NCBI GenBank assembly: GCA_022453515.1
Contig: JAJNNY010000003.1
Coordinates: 62,001 to 126,000, forward strand
DNA from: Astrocystis sublimbata
Taxonomy: Eukaryota > Ascomycota > Sordariomycetes > Xylariales > Xylariaceae
Reading direction: 5' to 3'
DNA length: 64,000 nucleotides
Below are positions 35,547 to 48,950 of the stretch, piece after piece; the first letter of the stretch is position 1; each line of letters begins with the position of its first letter. The position numbers and the translations under genes are program-made. A model generated the notes under the pieces. That model was not told the DNA's origin. It saw only the letters and a list, made by a program, of their open reading frames with translations, and searched no databases.

Positions 35547-38500
35547 TACGAGTCCTTCCGCTTAAGGATACCATCACGTTACACGGGGCAGGCAAAAGTG
35601 CCAGGCAGTGAGTGTACATGCGACGTCCCCGCTATTGATTGTGCTGCGGCCGACAATGGTTTGTTCAGGATGCGAGGATGGACTAGTATCTCGACGCGCA
35701 TCTGGTGCCTGACACTGTACTTTAGTATCTATCAATCTCGATCAACCACGTACAACGTGGCACCCCACAGTGTCACCGCGCGCCGTTAGGGGATAAGCGT
35801 GATAGGCAGGTGATGGGCTGCTGGGCCATGGACAAGGTGCCCGGAGAAATTGCAAGCCTTGGATGTAAATTGACGATGGCTGACTCTCCCTGATCGCGAT
35901 ATCGTTCGTGTTGACCAATCAAACATATATATGAGACGCTGGGACGGCGGCGAGGTAAGCTTAAGCTTAAGTAGGTACTTAGAAGAGGATCGATGGTATT
36001 GTAAACAAACCACCATCAATTTCTAAACAGTCAATGCAACAACAGTTGTCTTGTGCTGGCCAACCCCTTATTAGGCGTGCTAGAGCACCCGACAGGATCA
36101 GGATGCCAACTCTTGCTCACCAGGAGACAGAGCAAGCCAACGTGATGCCGCTTTACGGATAATATACACGAGCTGCTCGACGGCACAGTGAAGCAGGGTA
36201 CCTACCATGCAGCATATACCAAGGTCCCTGGATCTCCTTTCTTGCGTTTACGAGGAAGAGCATATGAGCTCACAGCTATCCGTGGATGTTCTGGCCACCA
36301 TGTAACTAATAATACAATTTGTTGGTCTCCTTGTACAAATGCGACAAAACTTAGTTATCAACTGGAATCCCGACTGTTTAAATTCGATGCGTGCGCCCTT
36401 GTGGCGAGCTGCACTGATCTAAGTCAGTTACGGGTTTGCGGATCCAGGTTCAGCGTGATCATGATTGTGATCAAATCGCACCTAACAAGTCGCAGTAGCC
36501 AGAAATCGTTACAGCTAGTAGACTTAGACTCTGTTATGCGATCTGCTCCTCGGTAGTACTTCCAGTGCTTGTTACTGATGTTTGCAGGAGCTATGACGTA
36601 CGCAGAAAAGCTGGTGATATTTACACGGCCATGGACCAAGACCTGAAGGAACAACGAAATTCGGTTGGGGGAGTAGCAAGATCTACCTGACGTTGTACCC
36701 CAAGAGGTAGAACAGGTAAGCCGATACGAATGCAAGATCTCTGGAGATTGAATGAGATTTATGCCCTGGATTGTTCATGATCACTCGCCCGGCCGGCTCG
36801 AATTGCCCACCTGTTAGTGCCTAAGTGGGGATGTAAGATGAACCCCAGTCAGCGGGAGGCTCGGAGCCATGCAAGATCTGGGATGACTTCAAAGGAGATC
36901 ATTCATACTGTTATGTTAGATGGAATAGGTATAGCTGACTGGTTCAGTCAACAAGCTAGTGTAGGACCAATCCATGGTACAGAATCCTACCCAAACGTTG
37001 ACAAGTCGATGGCTAGCTCCGAATAGGTATCCGGTGATGTCGGTCAAACCGACTGCCAAGATTGCCGCCAAGCAAGCCAACTCCTCGACTAAGATCATCG
37101 TGAGCAAGGAAGGGGTGAGGGAAAAGTCGTGGACCACGACGAGACAGGGTCATCTTTTGATAAGGTTGAGGTTTTATCTGTTCAGGTTAAGAAAAGAGTC
37201 TAGTTTTATTGAGCTTTCCAAATTCCGTAGGCGCATACTCATAGCTGGTGGTAGGATTGAAAACGGCGCGTGGGGTTGACTAGCCGAGTGTTTTATAAAT
37301 GAGTACTCGTCGTTGACCAAGACCCGGCAGGCGTGGCAGGTTTTAGCGAACGAACCCAGTCCCCTGCCTGCGGTACATGGCAGAATCAAATATCATCTCG
37401 TTAGTCGTTGCAGAATAAAGCTTGGAATACGATTATTTCAGCCCAGACTTCTGCCGCCAGCCATTCATCTAGAGCCTCACATGCGACATATACAAGATCT
37501 CTTAAGAGTTGCGCTTCAGCACAACCTCATACTATCTGAACCTATCCAGTGCCAATACTGTAGTCCGCCTAACAGGTGCAGAGAGCGGTAACACATTTTG
37601 TGACATTGGAAACCGCAGCAGAGCCAATGTGTAGCATACTCGTATAGCTACCTAAGGTACCTACTGTACGTTGTTTACTTCTATAATTTCGTTGTAGTAT
37701 CTTCTGCATCTGGTTCTTTTATACTTCAGGACAGGGACCATGTGCTATCTGCTCCTACCTACACCAGAGGCTTTTAGACTTGCAGTGTCTCCGTTGTATA
37801 CACTCTGTCGAACGCATAACAGTACATTTGAGTAAAATTCAGTATACTTTGCAAACCCCATGCTGGATCGCCCACTACTACGCCAAAGGCCCACTGCGTC
37901 GGCTGGGCAATCTTCGATCTGACCAGGCACGTCGCACTATATCTTGTTGGTTGCCAGTCGAGCCAGTGCCATGCGACTCTCCCCAAGCCAGGCCTGTAAA
38001 CCCACATGACAAGCAGTCAACTTGGGTACAAAATGGACGGTTTCTGCACAGTATCATACATTATCAATATTGATAGTACTCGTACATAATAAGCACGTAC
38101 CTACTGTACTCACTCGCAGTCGCATGCATGGGCTGATGGGGGACGATCTCACATACCTAGGTACGCAGCGCAGAACCAGCGTCTGCCGAGATCACCACTC
38201 TTAATCGGCATTTGACCTGGTGGTCGTGGCGCTTCACAACAGTTCATCACTCGCGTAGACCGATCATAGCGTCGCGGTTGCAGCGTTATATCCAGTTATT
38301 CCCGAGAACAGTCTGGAAATGTGTAATCGGATTCAAGGTAGGCATGTGCATAACATATCAAACTGGCTGGCAAGGTTAAGCATTGCCAGATATGTTGATG
38401 GTCTCACCTGGATATCTTCCTCCCACGCCTCCAAGGTACCTTGGGGCGTCTCCCATGTGCATTAATTGAGATATGAGAAGGTAGAACGAGGCGAGTGGTT

Positions 38501-39049
38501 CACTGTCTGACATTCTTATCCAGATCCATGGGCGCGCGCAGGGATTCTCTCGGCGTCAGCACAGAGACACCGCACATTGTGTGCTTGTGTGTCCAGGCCT
38601 CCGCGACCCTGAGGGCGATGGTGATGATGACACGATGTTGGTCTAGAGGAGAGCAGCGACGTCAGGGCAATGCTACTCGTAGTATCGATGAGAGAAATTA
38701 CCCGGCAGTGTCTTACACGAGAGTGGGCGGCAGGTCGGCGCTACCACACTTACATTCCTCTCCGTAGATTCGACACATGTTTTTGGATCAACGACCCTGG
38801 TCCATCTTCCCCCGTCGTCGTCTCCTAGGTAGCATGGTCCCCGTTGTCATGTTACCCCCACCTATGCTATGTACATGTAGCTTATTATATACGTCCCTTG
38901 CGGGTATACTACGCATAGGTAGTTGCGGACCACCATGTGCGTACATGTATACTATGCATTGGCTGACAAGGAGGGGCTTGACAGAGACGCTGTTAGTGCA
39001 GACCTCCCTGGCAAGTCTCCTTGCACACGGGCTGGTACTGCAGGATACA

Positions 39050-39077
39050 TACCTAGGTAGGTACCTTAGGTAGGTAG
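39050..39077. repeat. Double TACCTAGGTA / TAGGTAG cluster
   Basis: TACCTAGGTAGGTACC followed directly by TTAGGTAGGTAG, a dense copy of the dispersed palindromic motif, at the left edge of the GATA-factor leader region. Confidence 0.8.
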
Positions 39078-39080
39078 TTG

Positions 39081-40667
39081 CAGGTTGCAGGGTCTAGGAA
39101 ACAGACTACATCATACAATAAGCAGCGCCATCGCACGAACCAGGGCCAGACTCCATCCAACCAACCTTACAGCATCCATCTGCTCATGGTCACATCTCAC
39201 ACACACTGCAGGGCTCTTCCTTTCTGCTCACTCTGCACACACACGACACACGACACACGACACACGATTCTGATCCCGTCACTGTTTCTCTTTTCGTCGT
39301 TTGGGCGGCCTGCGGTCTTAGTCGCATTGTTTCTGTCATCGCGTTTCCTTTCCCTTCCAAATAGCTTTACTATTACCACTGCCACTGCCACTGCCACTGC
39401 TCTTACTACACTACTGCAGCATACAAGCAGCATTCCCTCACGATCCCCAGCACACAAGAAGCCGGACCTGAGCTGAAGACGAAGCGCCGCAGCCCTACGC
39501 ATCCGCAGATCCGAGACGTCACGTCGGCGACTTGTCATCGAACAATCACAGTCAGTCGCCCACTTGTTGGTGCGGGAGATGGTGTCCTTGTGATCGCGTA
39601 CTGCAACGACAAGCACACATACACACACACGAGATATAGACCAGTGGTCATCCCGACCCGACGAGAACTTGGACGTGCGAGGGAGGAAACAGCCGCTGTT
39701 TTCCAACACATCCTCGAGCCCGACACTTCTCTGATCAAGAAGAGGTGAGATCCAGACCCATTTCTTTCGCGGTACATGGGCGAGTTGGCTCTTTCGTCTG
39801 CGCACCGTCTCGTACCATTTTAGTGCCATCCGCCCAACTGCTCGTAGCGTGCACGCTGTGCAGGAAAAAAAGAAAAGAAGAAAATCGAGAGACACACACT
39901 TAGCTCCCGGCACCTTATTGCAACCCCCTCCCGTGGATGAATCAACCTGATCCTCCGCTACTACACTTGAGCTCGGTCTAATCATATCGGGCCCTAGGAA
40001 GAAAAAAGGGCTACAAGAGAGGCACTTTCGCCGTCTTGACGCACGCCTCCCCCGTTGATTCCGCTGTTGACCCTTCCCGGCTTCTAGGCCGCACGTCAAC
40101 CAAGCAGACAACACGCCGGTTCTCACCCGTCACCCGTCCCCCCATTCCCACTCACCCTCTCGATCCCAAAAAACACCGACAGCCAGCAGCAAACTCAAAC
40201 CGACTCTCCGGCAACGGCTGCAGTGCGCACTAGCACAACTGCCTGTGAACCTTAAGATCTAACTGTGACGTGTCTCCGGTCGTTGGTCAAGGACCCGTCC
40301 GTCCAGCATTCTCGTAGTGCTAGCTAGCCGAGTCAGATGCATCGGTCCTCCTAAACCATACTGGCTGGGGGGTATTTTTTTGGCATCTCACTTCACTAGT
40401 CGTAGTCGCGCTATGGAAGCGGGTGAATCTGGCGCTAGGCAAAGGTTGGTGGTTGTTAAACTTGCTATTGGGCCCGAGCAGCTGCTCTCGCGACCTTGTC
40501 TTATTATTATTCATCTTGCGCCTGGAGCCTTGAGCTAACCCGTCGCTGTCGATTCCTCTCGTAGTGCTTTTACCTCCGCCTCCGCCTCCGTCTCCGCCCA
40601 AAGATCTGAGCCCTACGCGCAGGATCATTTCGAGGCTCGCAGCAGACGCTTCCAAGATCCACCCGCC
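39081..40667 (+). promoter_or_regulatory. Probable promoter and long 5' leader of nsdD
   Basis: About 1.5 kb before the GATA-factor start codon is rich in CT/CA tracts, with GACACAC tandem units at about 39238-39266, a (CACTGC)-like run near 39377-39400 and C/T blocks at about 40040-40200 and 40560-40620. It contains several upstream ATGs. Long leaders and alternative promoters are reported for nsdD in Aspergillus nidulans; extension to this locus is inference. The 309-codon antisense frame covering most of it is probably a by-product of this biased composition. Confidence 0.5.
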
Positions 40668-41989
40668 ATGGCGGCTGCCACGTTGCTGAACCCAGCGACG
40701 GGATACCACCCTCACAGTCAACCTTTCTCATCTCCCTACCACCAGCCGGGGCCTCCCCCACCAGCATCCAGCATCATGTCTGCTGCCGACGGCAAGCGGC
40801 TGTCCAACGAGGTCGAGAACGTTCCGCGCCAGTCCCTGCCTTCTCTCTCCGAGGTCTTCGCCGTGGCCAAACCTAACCACCACGCAGCTCCCACGCCTAC
40901 CACCTTGGCCACCTCTCAGAGCCTCCCTCCTCCCTTTGCGTCGGTGGGCCCGCCGTCAAAGCAGCGGCCCGGGCCCGAGCCTGGCCCAGAACCGCGATCG
41001 TTGCCTGCGCACGAGGACAAGTTCTTCCGCTACCCTTCGCGCCACGACTCGGGTCCATCGCAGGGTGCTGGTCCTCACTCTTCCTACCCATACCCAGAAC
41101 ACAGCGATCTGCCCAAGGCACCGGAGCCAGCACCCGGTAGCAGTCACCTGTCCGCCCAACCCCCGCCTTCTATACCGTATCCCCCTGGCCAGCTGCCTCT
41201 CTCTGTGGCTTCAGCTGCGCCTCGGCACCACGGCGCCTACACTGCCTATGATGCACATCGACCGCCACCGCTCCCTCGTGCAGACGATGAATACGGCATG
41301 CAGCGAACTCGATATGAGGGGTCGTTGAATCGGCATTTTGAAGCATGGGGCTACACGGACTGCCTTGGCAAGGTTGGTAGCGCCCAGCCCCGATAGTCGC
41401 TCGTCGCTCGTCGTCGCTAATTGACTCATAGATCGCCTGGAATGCCAATACTCTCCGCAACTTTGCCGAGGCATACATGAAAGTCGCATCGGAGCAACAT
41501 GGAAGCCAGCCCATTCCTGAACGTCTTCCGACCGAGAAAGAAGTCAGCGATCTGATCGACGTGACCATGTGGCTCAAGAACCAGTTAGAGAACGTCCGCG
41601 AGATTGTACAGCATAGTATTGCGGAGAAGGCCAGGGATAGCAATAGGAACAGCGGCCCCAGCTACGACGGTGATGACGACATCAGCATGTACGGCGATAG
41701 CGTAAAGCCATCATCCTACGGCCTGGGAGAAGTCAAGAAGAGACGAGGAGTCAGTCTTTTTTCCCCATTGGTTTCAAAGCTACTGTTACTAATAGAGACT
41801 ACATAGCGTGCGGCACCACCAGGACGTTGTCACAGTTGCAATCGCATAGATACACCGGAATGGAGGCGAGGCCCGGACGGCGCCAGGACGTTATGTAATG
41901 CATGCGGTTTACACTACGCGAAACTTGAGCGAAAGCGACAAATGGAACAACGATCCATCCGCCCGAAAGCTGTCGAGGAAAGACCATGA
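40668..41989 (+). CDS. nsdD: GATA zinc-finger transcription factor, NsdD/SUB-1/Csm1 type
   Basis: Three exons, 40668-41372, 41432-41749 and 41807-41989, give 401 residues. Residues 1-235 are Pro/Ser/His-rich. The middle exon has a conserved helical block ([19 protein letters not shown] to [17 protein letters not shown]). The last exon carries one GATA finger of spacing C-X2-C-X18-C-X2-C (Cys349, 352, 371, 374) with [15 protein letters not shown] and a short basic tail. A single C-terminal finger with an 18-residue loop preceded by RAAPPGR is characteristic of NsdD, SUB-1 and Csm1, which control sexual development, light responses and repression of conidiation and some secondary metabolism. 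An internal Met37 ([10 protein letters not shown]) could be an alternative start. Both introns are short (59 and 57 nt); the finger lies wholly in the last exon. It sits beside large gene-free flanks, as developmental regulators often do. Confidence 0.95.
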
Positions 41990-44900
41990 TCCCCCAAGAC
42001 GACGACGAATGCATTCTACACCCTGACTATTATAGACGAATCAAGTCGAACTAATGAACACACCTGCTGTCGCCGATCTCGATAACATCCCGTCGACTCA
42101 TAGCCAGCGTCAACGAGTGCAGCCTATCGTTACCAAAATTACACGTAACTTGCTGAACACTTCGCATACCGATCGACTCTAATTTTTCCTAGACTGTTTC
42201 GGATTTTCTCGTTTTCACTGTATATACCCTCCTGCGGGGGAAAAAAGGGACTGGGCACGTTGGGTTTTGCAGCATCTATCGGCGCTTGGGTTTCTGTGCG
42301 GAGTTTTAAGGTTATCCATGCGTGAAGAGATACGCATGAGACCGGGGCGAGGTAGTATATTAGCCGTTATCCACCACCCCTGGGTGCTACGAGGGCGCAG
42401 CTAATTGACATGCATCCATAACGCATATATGAGGCTTTGCGGATTGTCATATTTTTGCATGGCATAGATGGTGGTTCTCTCTAGGGAGTGTTGGCGGACC
42501 TACTGGTTTTGAGCTTGTATTTCTCAGTGCATTTATATCACGCGTCCACAAGGAATCAACCATGATCTAGAAACAAAATACCATCATTTCAACAATACGC
42601 TGTTATGTCCTTATGCATTGAACGCGAAGCTTAGTATATCATCATTCGAGGGATGCCCTCGTTATCTGTTACCAGGTTACCTACTAGGATGGATGTACGA
42701 GGGTCACAAGTAGTTGGAAGCGTGTAACGTAACCCGCCAAAGTAGCCATCGCAAGCAACTTCCAAGATTGTTCGACCAACAGACGGCCTAAACGCAGTTT
42801 CGATCCGATCATGTTCCTACCCTTGTAGTTCGGGCAACGCCGTGTCTCGACAGCAATTCGTTGCTCCGACACTAAGATTCGAATGCATCATGGTGATTGT
42901 AGTCACACATATCTAGCGAGTCAAGGTATATTGGAAGTCTCGATAGGGGAGGGGAAAGCTGGACTTCCCCAACACTTGCACGGAACAGTCAGATGCCATT
43001 AGCGGTCACCAAGCATGTACATACAGTACGTTGGCACTAAGAATGGGAGGTACATAATGTGTGTGTGTGTGTTTCACCGCATCACGCGCGAATAATGTTC
43101 CTTGAGAGCCCATGCCATACAACGTGAGCTATCAGATCAACTGGATACCTAGGTAGGCTTGAGGCATATTGCTCTAATCCTTGGTTGGTTGGCGATGATA
43201 GGCACACGAGCAGACGCACAAGCGGAGAAGAATCCGTTATGCTTGGAATGAACGCAGGCAGATGAGACCGGTCAGAGCAAACGGAATCGGCTACTAGACT
43301 TGGTCTTGGAGCCGAGACTATTTGCCTCCTTCTCTGGCGGCGTTGGTCTCACCAATATCTAGGCTCTGATCTTCCGGTGGCTGGCATGGGGTCCGTACGG
43401 ACGTACCTCAGCACAGCACAACTAGCACTGAGTCTTACTTCGCGACACGATGCTGTGTCAGGCACGTAGCTCTGCATTCTGCTTCCCGAATACACGCTAA
43501 CCACCCCAAGCTTTGGAAACAGGCACATGGGCCTGCAATAAAAGGCCGTATAAGGGCAGGGAGGTGGTGTACTGTATTGCAGGGTAAGAAGCTGAATAGG
43601 AGGCTGTACCTGCAGTCACAAGTCTTCCTATGTACTAGTAAATTGCAAACGAGGCGGCTCAGAGAACCCTGGATTCTATACTAACCTTGTGGGCTGCAGG
43701 ATTGCACTTTGCATGGCTCTTGTTGTGGTAGAGCCCATCCTCACTTTCTCATTCCACCATGTGACATTCACTCGAATAAAATATCGCCCACTTGGTGCTC
43801 GCCGGATTTGCGAACAGAGGCAAAGGCCGGTAAAGGCCACACCCGACTACTCAAAACTATCGGAAGATAGGGTCTACTATCTAGCCAATTTCTATCTGTG
43901 CTATTTTTCTGCAAGGGCACATATGCCATCCGGTGGCGTTGGATTCAAGGGCACCAATGTGACCATCCAACGCCGCTCAAGAACCGGCAAGCCGCATGGC
44001 AACTAATCCGCCGTCCGAGTCCATACTTTATTAGGGCACAGATCATGAGCATGTATGCAACCTAAAAAGGTCGGGAGGCTGCGGCCTGCCGCCAACGACA
44101 GGTAGCCAACTCAGCTCTGACGTTCGCCGCAAATCAGAAAGACTGAACGAGTCATTGGCCCTGCAAAATCTACGATGGAATCTTACCTGTGCTCCGATCA
44201 CCAATCTAGCAACCTGGTAGAGCAACACGATCATGTGATATCGCTATTGCTGTGTTGTTGACACGCCTCGACTCGACACGGTCTCTTCGCGCCTCACCCG
44301 ATGGCGTACATAGTATGGTATGCAAGTCCTTACTACCCCTGATGATCACGTTCAAGATCTCCAAATCTCCAAACAAGACAACATACTCAACAACAAAAGA
44401 ACGAAGTGACCTTGCCCGTACCCATGCGAGATGCCGCAGATAGAAGCCGTGCGGCTCCAAGCAGTTGCGGCTATGGTGGGTGTGTCGGGTGCGGTGCGCA
44501 GGGCAGTTACCGTTAGTCAATACTGGGGTGCATTTGGGCACCATCTTGCATGGCAGTTGTATACTCGTGGCCGTTAGTGTACGACTCTAGAATGGGCTTG
44601 AGCTAACAGTATCAGATCATCCCAGCATCAGATCGACACAAAAGCAAAACCTAGGCGAAGAAGCTTGCAGGCACACGGAATTCATGATGATGCCCAACTG
44701 CTTTTTCTGGAGATTTTTGTTTTGTTTCCGTATACAGTAGACACTCGCGACTCCATGCTATCCTGGTCGTTTTGCTCATAGATGCCCTCGCATAACCCTC
44801 AGGCCTGGCCCTTCCTACTCTCACTTCAGGAGCTGTGTTAGGCAACTAACCACCAATCGTATCATGTTGCATTGTTGTATAAGTTTGACCTGCCATTCAA

Positions 44901-47900
44901 TGTTGCCGCAAGTGGGCCGTGACAAGCATTCCGGCTACGTTTCCTAATGCAACAACACTGAAAGGGCTCTTCGGAGCCTGCGGCTATGGGCCTATTTCAA
45001 GATGACATAAACTACATAAGGTTTATGTACTTACACGGCGCTGGCCTAGCTGATCGCGAGATTTTCATCTAGATGAGCTTTTCGATAACTTTTAGGGAGG
45101 AGTCAAGCCATTAGTCTCGTAGCAGGCTGTTAAGACATGGGTCTACTACCATATCATTATCTTGATCCATGCTCTAGTTGAGGCCGGCCTCGCTACGGCC
45201 TGCCGGCTTGTACGTCCCACAAGCCGGCTCGCCTCCAACTTCCGCCGCCGCCCCCGCGTACAATCGATGCCATCACCCGCAATGTCCAACTAGATATCTC
45301 TACTAGTAGATGTTTGGAGCCACGGGCAACGACAAGGACTGGGTTGTAGCCATGAACAAAGCTACTGACTGTCTCGGTTTTCATACCATTTACCAAGTTC
45401 GCCCAACACCATCGAACAGTACAGTATGTTTTTGAAATTAGCGGATTTGCGTGCTCGTGTGTCCTTCACATGCCGAATCTAACATGTTTGGAGAGCCACG
45501 TGGTGCCTTATTCCACCACCGATCTCAGACCGTCACAACCTTCTGTCTGTCGCCGACTCAAGTGCCATAGTGCATCATCGGCAGCTACCGAAACGACGGC
45601 AGAGGGAGCTCGAGCCTTTCTCATCTGCTTGTCTGCCTAGTTAGTAGTGATCATGAACAATGCATCAGATTCTTATCTCAGATCTCTCATTGATCCTCGA
45701 CGGTAATTACTGGGGCAACATGGGATGGATATCTGGCTTGCGATGGCCCCCGTGTCTCCGAGGATGTTCTCTGCCAAAAAAGCTACAGTACGTTGGAGCT
45801 TTGGAACTAAACTAGCGTGCGCAGAGCTGAGCAACAAGAGTAAAGTTCGCACCAAGACAGGCTAGTAAAAGTTCGAGTCGAACTCGCGTCGCATCGTCGA
45901 TCTCCTCAATAGAGAGATTGTGTTCTCCATGTGCCTCCACTTCACCCGATGCTAGTGTTGTACTTAGTTGACGAGGGATGACCTCCGCTCACGTCATTTC
46001 CAGCCCTAAACCATCGAAGACACGCAGCAGCGCAGGCAGTCCAACTGCCAAAGCAAAACAATAGAGTTCGGAGCAACTAAGTACTATGCTAGTGCATCTC
46101 TTTGATTTCCCCAAGCTCGCGGCTGTTGGCATATGGAGAGATATCCTATCAACAAGTTCAGACGATCGCACTGTCTTCTCAGCTCTCTTATTCGTGGATA
46201 TTTCAGCACACCGGTCGTATCCCGATGATTGGATCCTAATGGAAGTATGATGCAATTGATATGTCTTTTTGCAAGTGTTCCGTGTGTTGGCTACGACCAG
46301 GCATGGGTGGCATTGGGTCTACACGCCATCGAATGATGAGTGACGCCTCCGTTGTGTTCCTCGAGGACATTTGCTAGTTTGCTGTGTTGTGCTTGCTTAC
46401 TTTACCTGCATTCTCAAGCACTCAAGGTACTCACGAAGCGCAAGGACTTATTTTCATCGTACACCCCATGGGCGTTAGATATCTCCGTGAGAAATTAGGT
46501 CGTGAGCTAAATCTGAGACTACTGTACCTGCTGCTGCGGCCAAGTAGATCAGCGGGGCGGCATTCGAGATCTTGAACTTCTGGACCCGGCTGGCGGCCCT
46601 TGCAGCTTGGCTAGCGGGCACATCACACACTAACTTTTTGGTAGGCTGCGAGAGCTGAGAGCTTTCTGACTCGCGTGTGAGACGCAATCAATGTCATGCA
46701 GCTCATCCCTGAGCAGACAGAGTACGTATACATGAATCGTGGAGATGAAGATGAGCACTTCCACCACACATTGAATTAGTACTGTCTTCTTTCGTGGACT
46801 TCCTGGTCTGTGCACACGCTGCTTAAGAACCTGGTGCTCTGTGTTGCGTGCGGAATATCATGAACCATTGACTCACGCTACCTAAGTAGGTAACAACTAC
46901 TGAGCGAGTCGTCTTACATCGATACTGTATTCTCATTTGGTAAACAAATAAGTAAGAGGAAGCATTTGGTATACTTAGCTAAGACCGTGGTACTCGTACT
47001 AGTACTTATGAGTGGTTCATACATGTCTTGGTAAGCACTCTTGCGGCACGGAGAAATTTGGAAGAAATAACGAATTCGTAATCTACAGCACAAAAACCAG
47101 GCGGGGCGAGATTGTATTGGTCTGGTCTCCCTTCCATTGCACCTAACGGCGCATGTTGTCACATACACGTACGCATAGATCTCTGATGCAGATGGCGTGC
47201 TGGCCATCAAAGCTCACCTGCCCTACTGAACCACCCTGTCACTGTTACACTTAGACAGACTACGACTGTAAGGAAACGATCTGTCCAATTAGACGCCGGT
47301 AATCTCATGCACCATCTGACTGTCCCATTGTCTTATGAGTGGCCAAGGCTCTTGGGGAGGAGAGTATTAAGCCATCATGAATGGTTCGGTCTTTGAGCAG
47401 ATAATCTGAGACAACATCGCCTTACTCATTCTATCTGCAAGATCGATCACACGCAAGTGTAACCACCTAAATGTGAATCTACTTCCGGGACCGAGGACTT
47501 TCTCATTCTGCACCCCCAATCATCATCTCTCGTGCCCCTCCTAAGGTCAATTGGGTTGGGAGGGGGGATATCTCGGCTTCAGACTGTGTCCAAATGTAGG
47601 ATACGTGTCAGTGGACGATGATGTGACACCGCGTGGCATTTGCCACTGGCTTTTGTAAGAATTGTTGGACTTAGAGCCGTACAATTCAATCGCTTACTAG
47701 TATGTTGCCAGCTCGAAGGAGGATGCATTTGGCTGAGATTCACTCACAAATGTAGATGGTTGGTCGACATTGCGGTACATTTTGTTATATGTTGGGATGG
47801 ATGGTAGATGATATTACTCAGATCTGCTTGAGATAAGTATATGTAAAGATGTGGCAGTTTCAAGAGGCAACAAAATTGTCAAATAGGCAATCCATATTGA

Positions 47901-48950
47901 GAAGGATATAGCACGTTGTTAATGAACATAGTACCACCATCCCGGGCAAAACCTGGGACGGCGGACGCCGTAACCAGAGAACGCTTACGATCGATCAGGT
48001 TGGGGGTCATAAGGCGCCGTGTCCAATACATTATGTCACTTCTAGCAGGATGTATGTCTGTCCCTGCCGGTGCATCCCTGCATGTGCATTGAATCGATAT
48101 GCACCCTAGATCATCAATGTGTGAGGGAATTGGGTGCTTGCTCCTACTGCCTGGCTTGTGACGTGGCGTATCCTTCCTGGCCTTTTGACTGGGACTAATC
48201 TTACTGAGATCAGGGTCTCTTTGAAGCCAAGACATGATCAGCTGGAGCATTGGCTTGTAGTTGTTGCCCATTTGGATCTTCGTTGTATGTTGTACCCCAG
48301 ATGTTTAAGAAAACCAAGATGTAATAGGAAGAAGCCGACAAACTCCAACTCCAGATGCGACGTGGGACTAACCGACTTGTCAAGTGGCAGAGTCCAGCCC
48401 AATCCATTAAAGCCTCAATCGAACGATTTATGCATGAGCGAGTAAAGTGTGCGCCCAGGGCACAGGATCAGTCACTCGTCGGGAAGGATCTATCATCACT
48501 TTTTCGTTGAAAGAAATACGAAGGACAAAGCCAGCAAGGTAGTATTCTAGATAGACGACATGCAAGATGACGCAGGTCAATACTACTACAACAATGCAAG
48601 TGCTTGATGACACATTCAGGCGTTTGCCTCTAAACAATATATGATAAATTTTGTTTTAGGTGAATTGAGGAAGAGTCTCTATAATTCGTATCTCCTTGCC
48701 ACCAAGCAGCTCATCTAGTTGCTGTTGCGCAAATTACTGAAAACACTGTTAATGAACAGCAACAATGCCCCAAAGGGTTGATTGGGCAGCATAGGAAAAA
48801 GAATGTGGTGTAGCGCGAGCTCGCATGCATTGCCAACTGCGGACAAGCCGAACGCCACAATCCGGAATCGTTACGTGGGCAGCATGACGTTTCTCACCAG
48901 GTCTATATTTACCTTCGAAGATTGGCGACACAACATATCGAAGTAGTAGT
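41990..48950. other. Second gene-poor region
   Basis: Seven kilobases between nsdD and the 3' end of glutamate-cysteine ligase. The first few hundred bases are nsdD 3' flank. I found a short GT run (43059-43072), a TACCTAGGTA copy near 43145-43156 and TACTCGTA-like words near 46990-47005. Frames reach 130 codons (47879-48271, minus) but none looks like protein or has supportive introns. Small secreted proteins or non-coding RNAs could be missed here. Confidence 0.45.
43059..43072. repeat. (GT)n microsatellite
   Basis: Seven GT units in gene-poor DNA. Confidence 0.85.

Larger units (their letters stand above)
28794..39080. other. Long gene-poor region
   Basis: Ten kilobases with no gene I can support. 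Frames up to 180 codons (31863-32405) occur but are Trp/Cys/Arg-rich and overlap antisense frames of equal length. Contents seen: a 34-base T run (29423-29456), a 12-base A run (30243-30254), CATCG tandem copies (about 35525-35546), and several copies of the CCTGGCGAGCC motif (about 30116-30130, 31984-31996, 34492-34505, 35450-35462). TACCTAGG words lie near 28364-28384, 38152-38165 and 39050-39077. The DNA is not strikingly AT-rich, so heavy repeat-induced point mutation is not obvious. No LTR or transposase was recognised. Confidence 0.45.

Noticed and set aside
39197..40126. 309-codon minus-strand open frame antisense to the nsdD leader
   Set aside because: Its translation is Cys/Arg/Val-rich with runs such as VAVAVAVV that merely mirror CT/CA tracts. 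It has no family resemblance and overlaps several equally open plus-strand frames.
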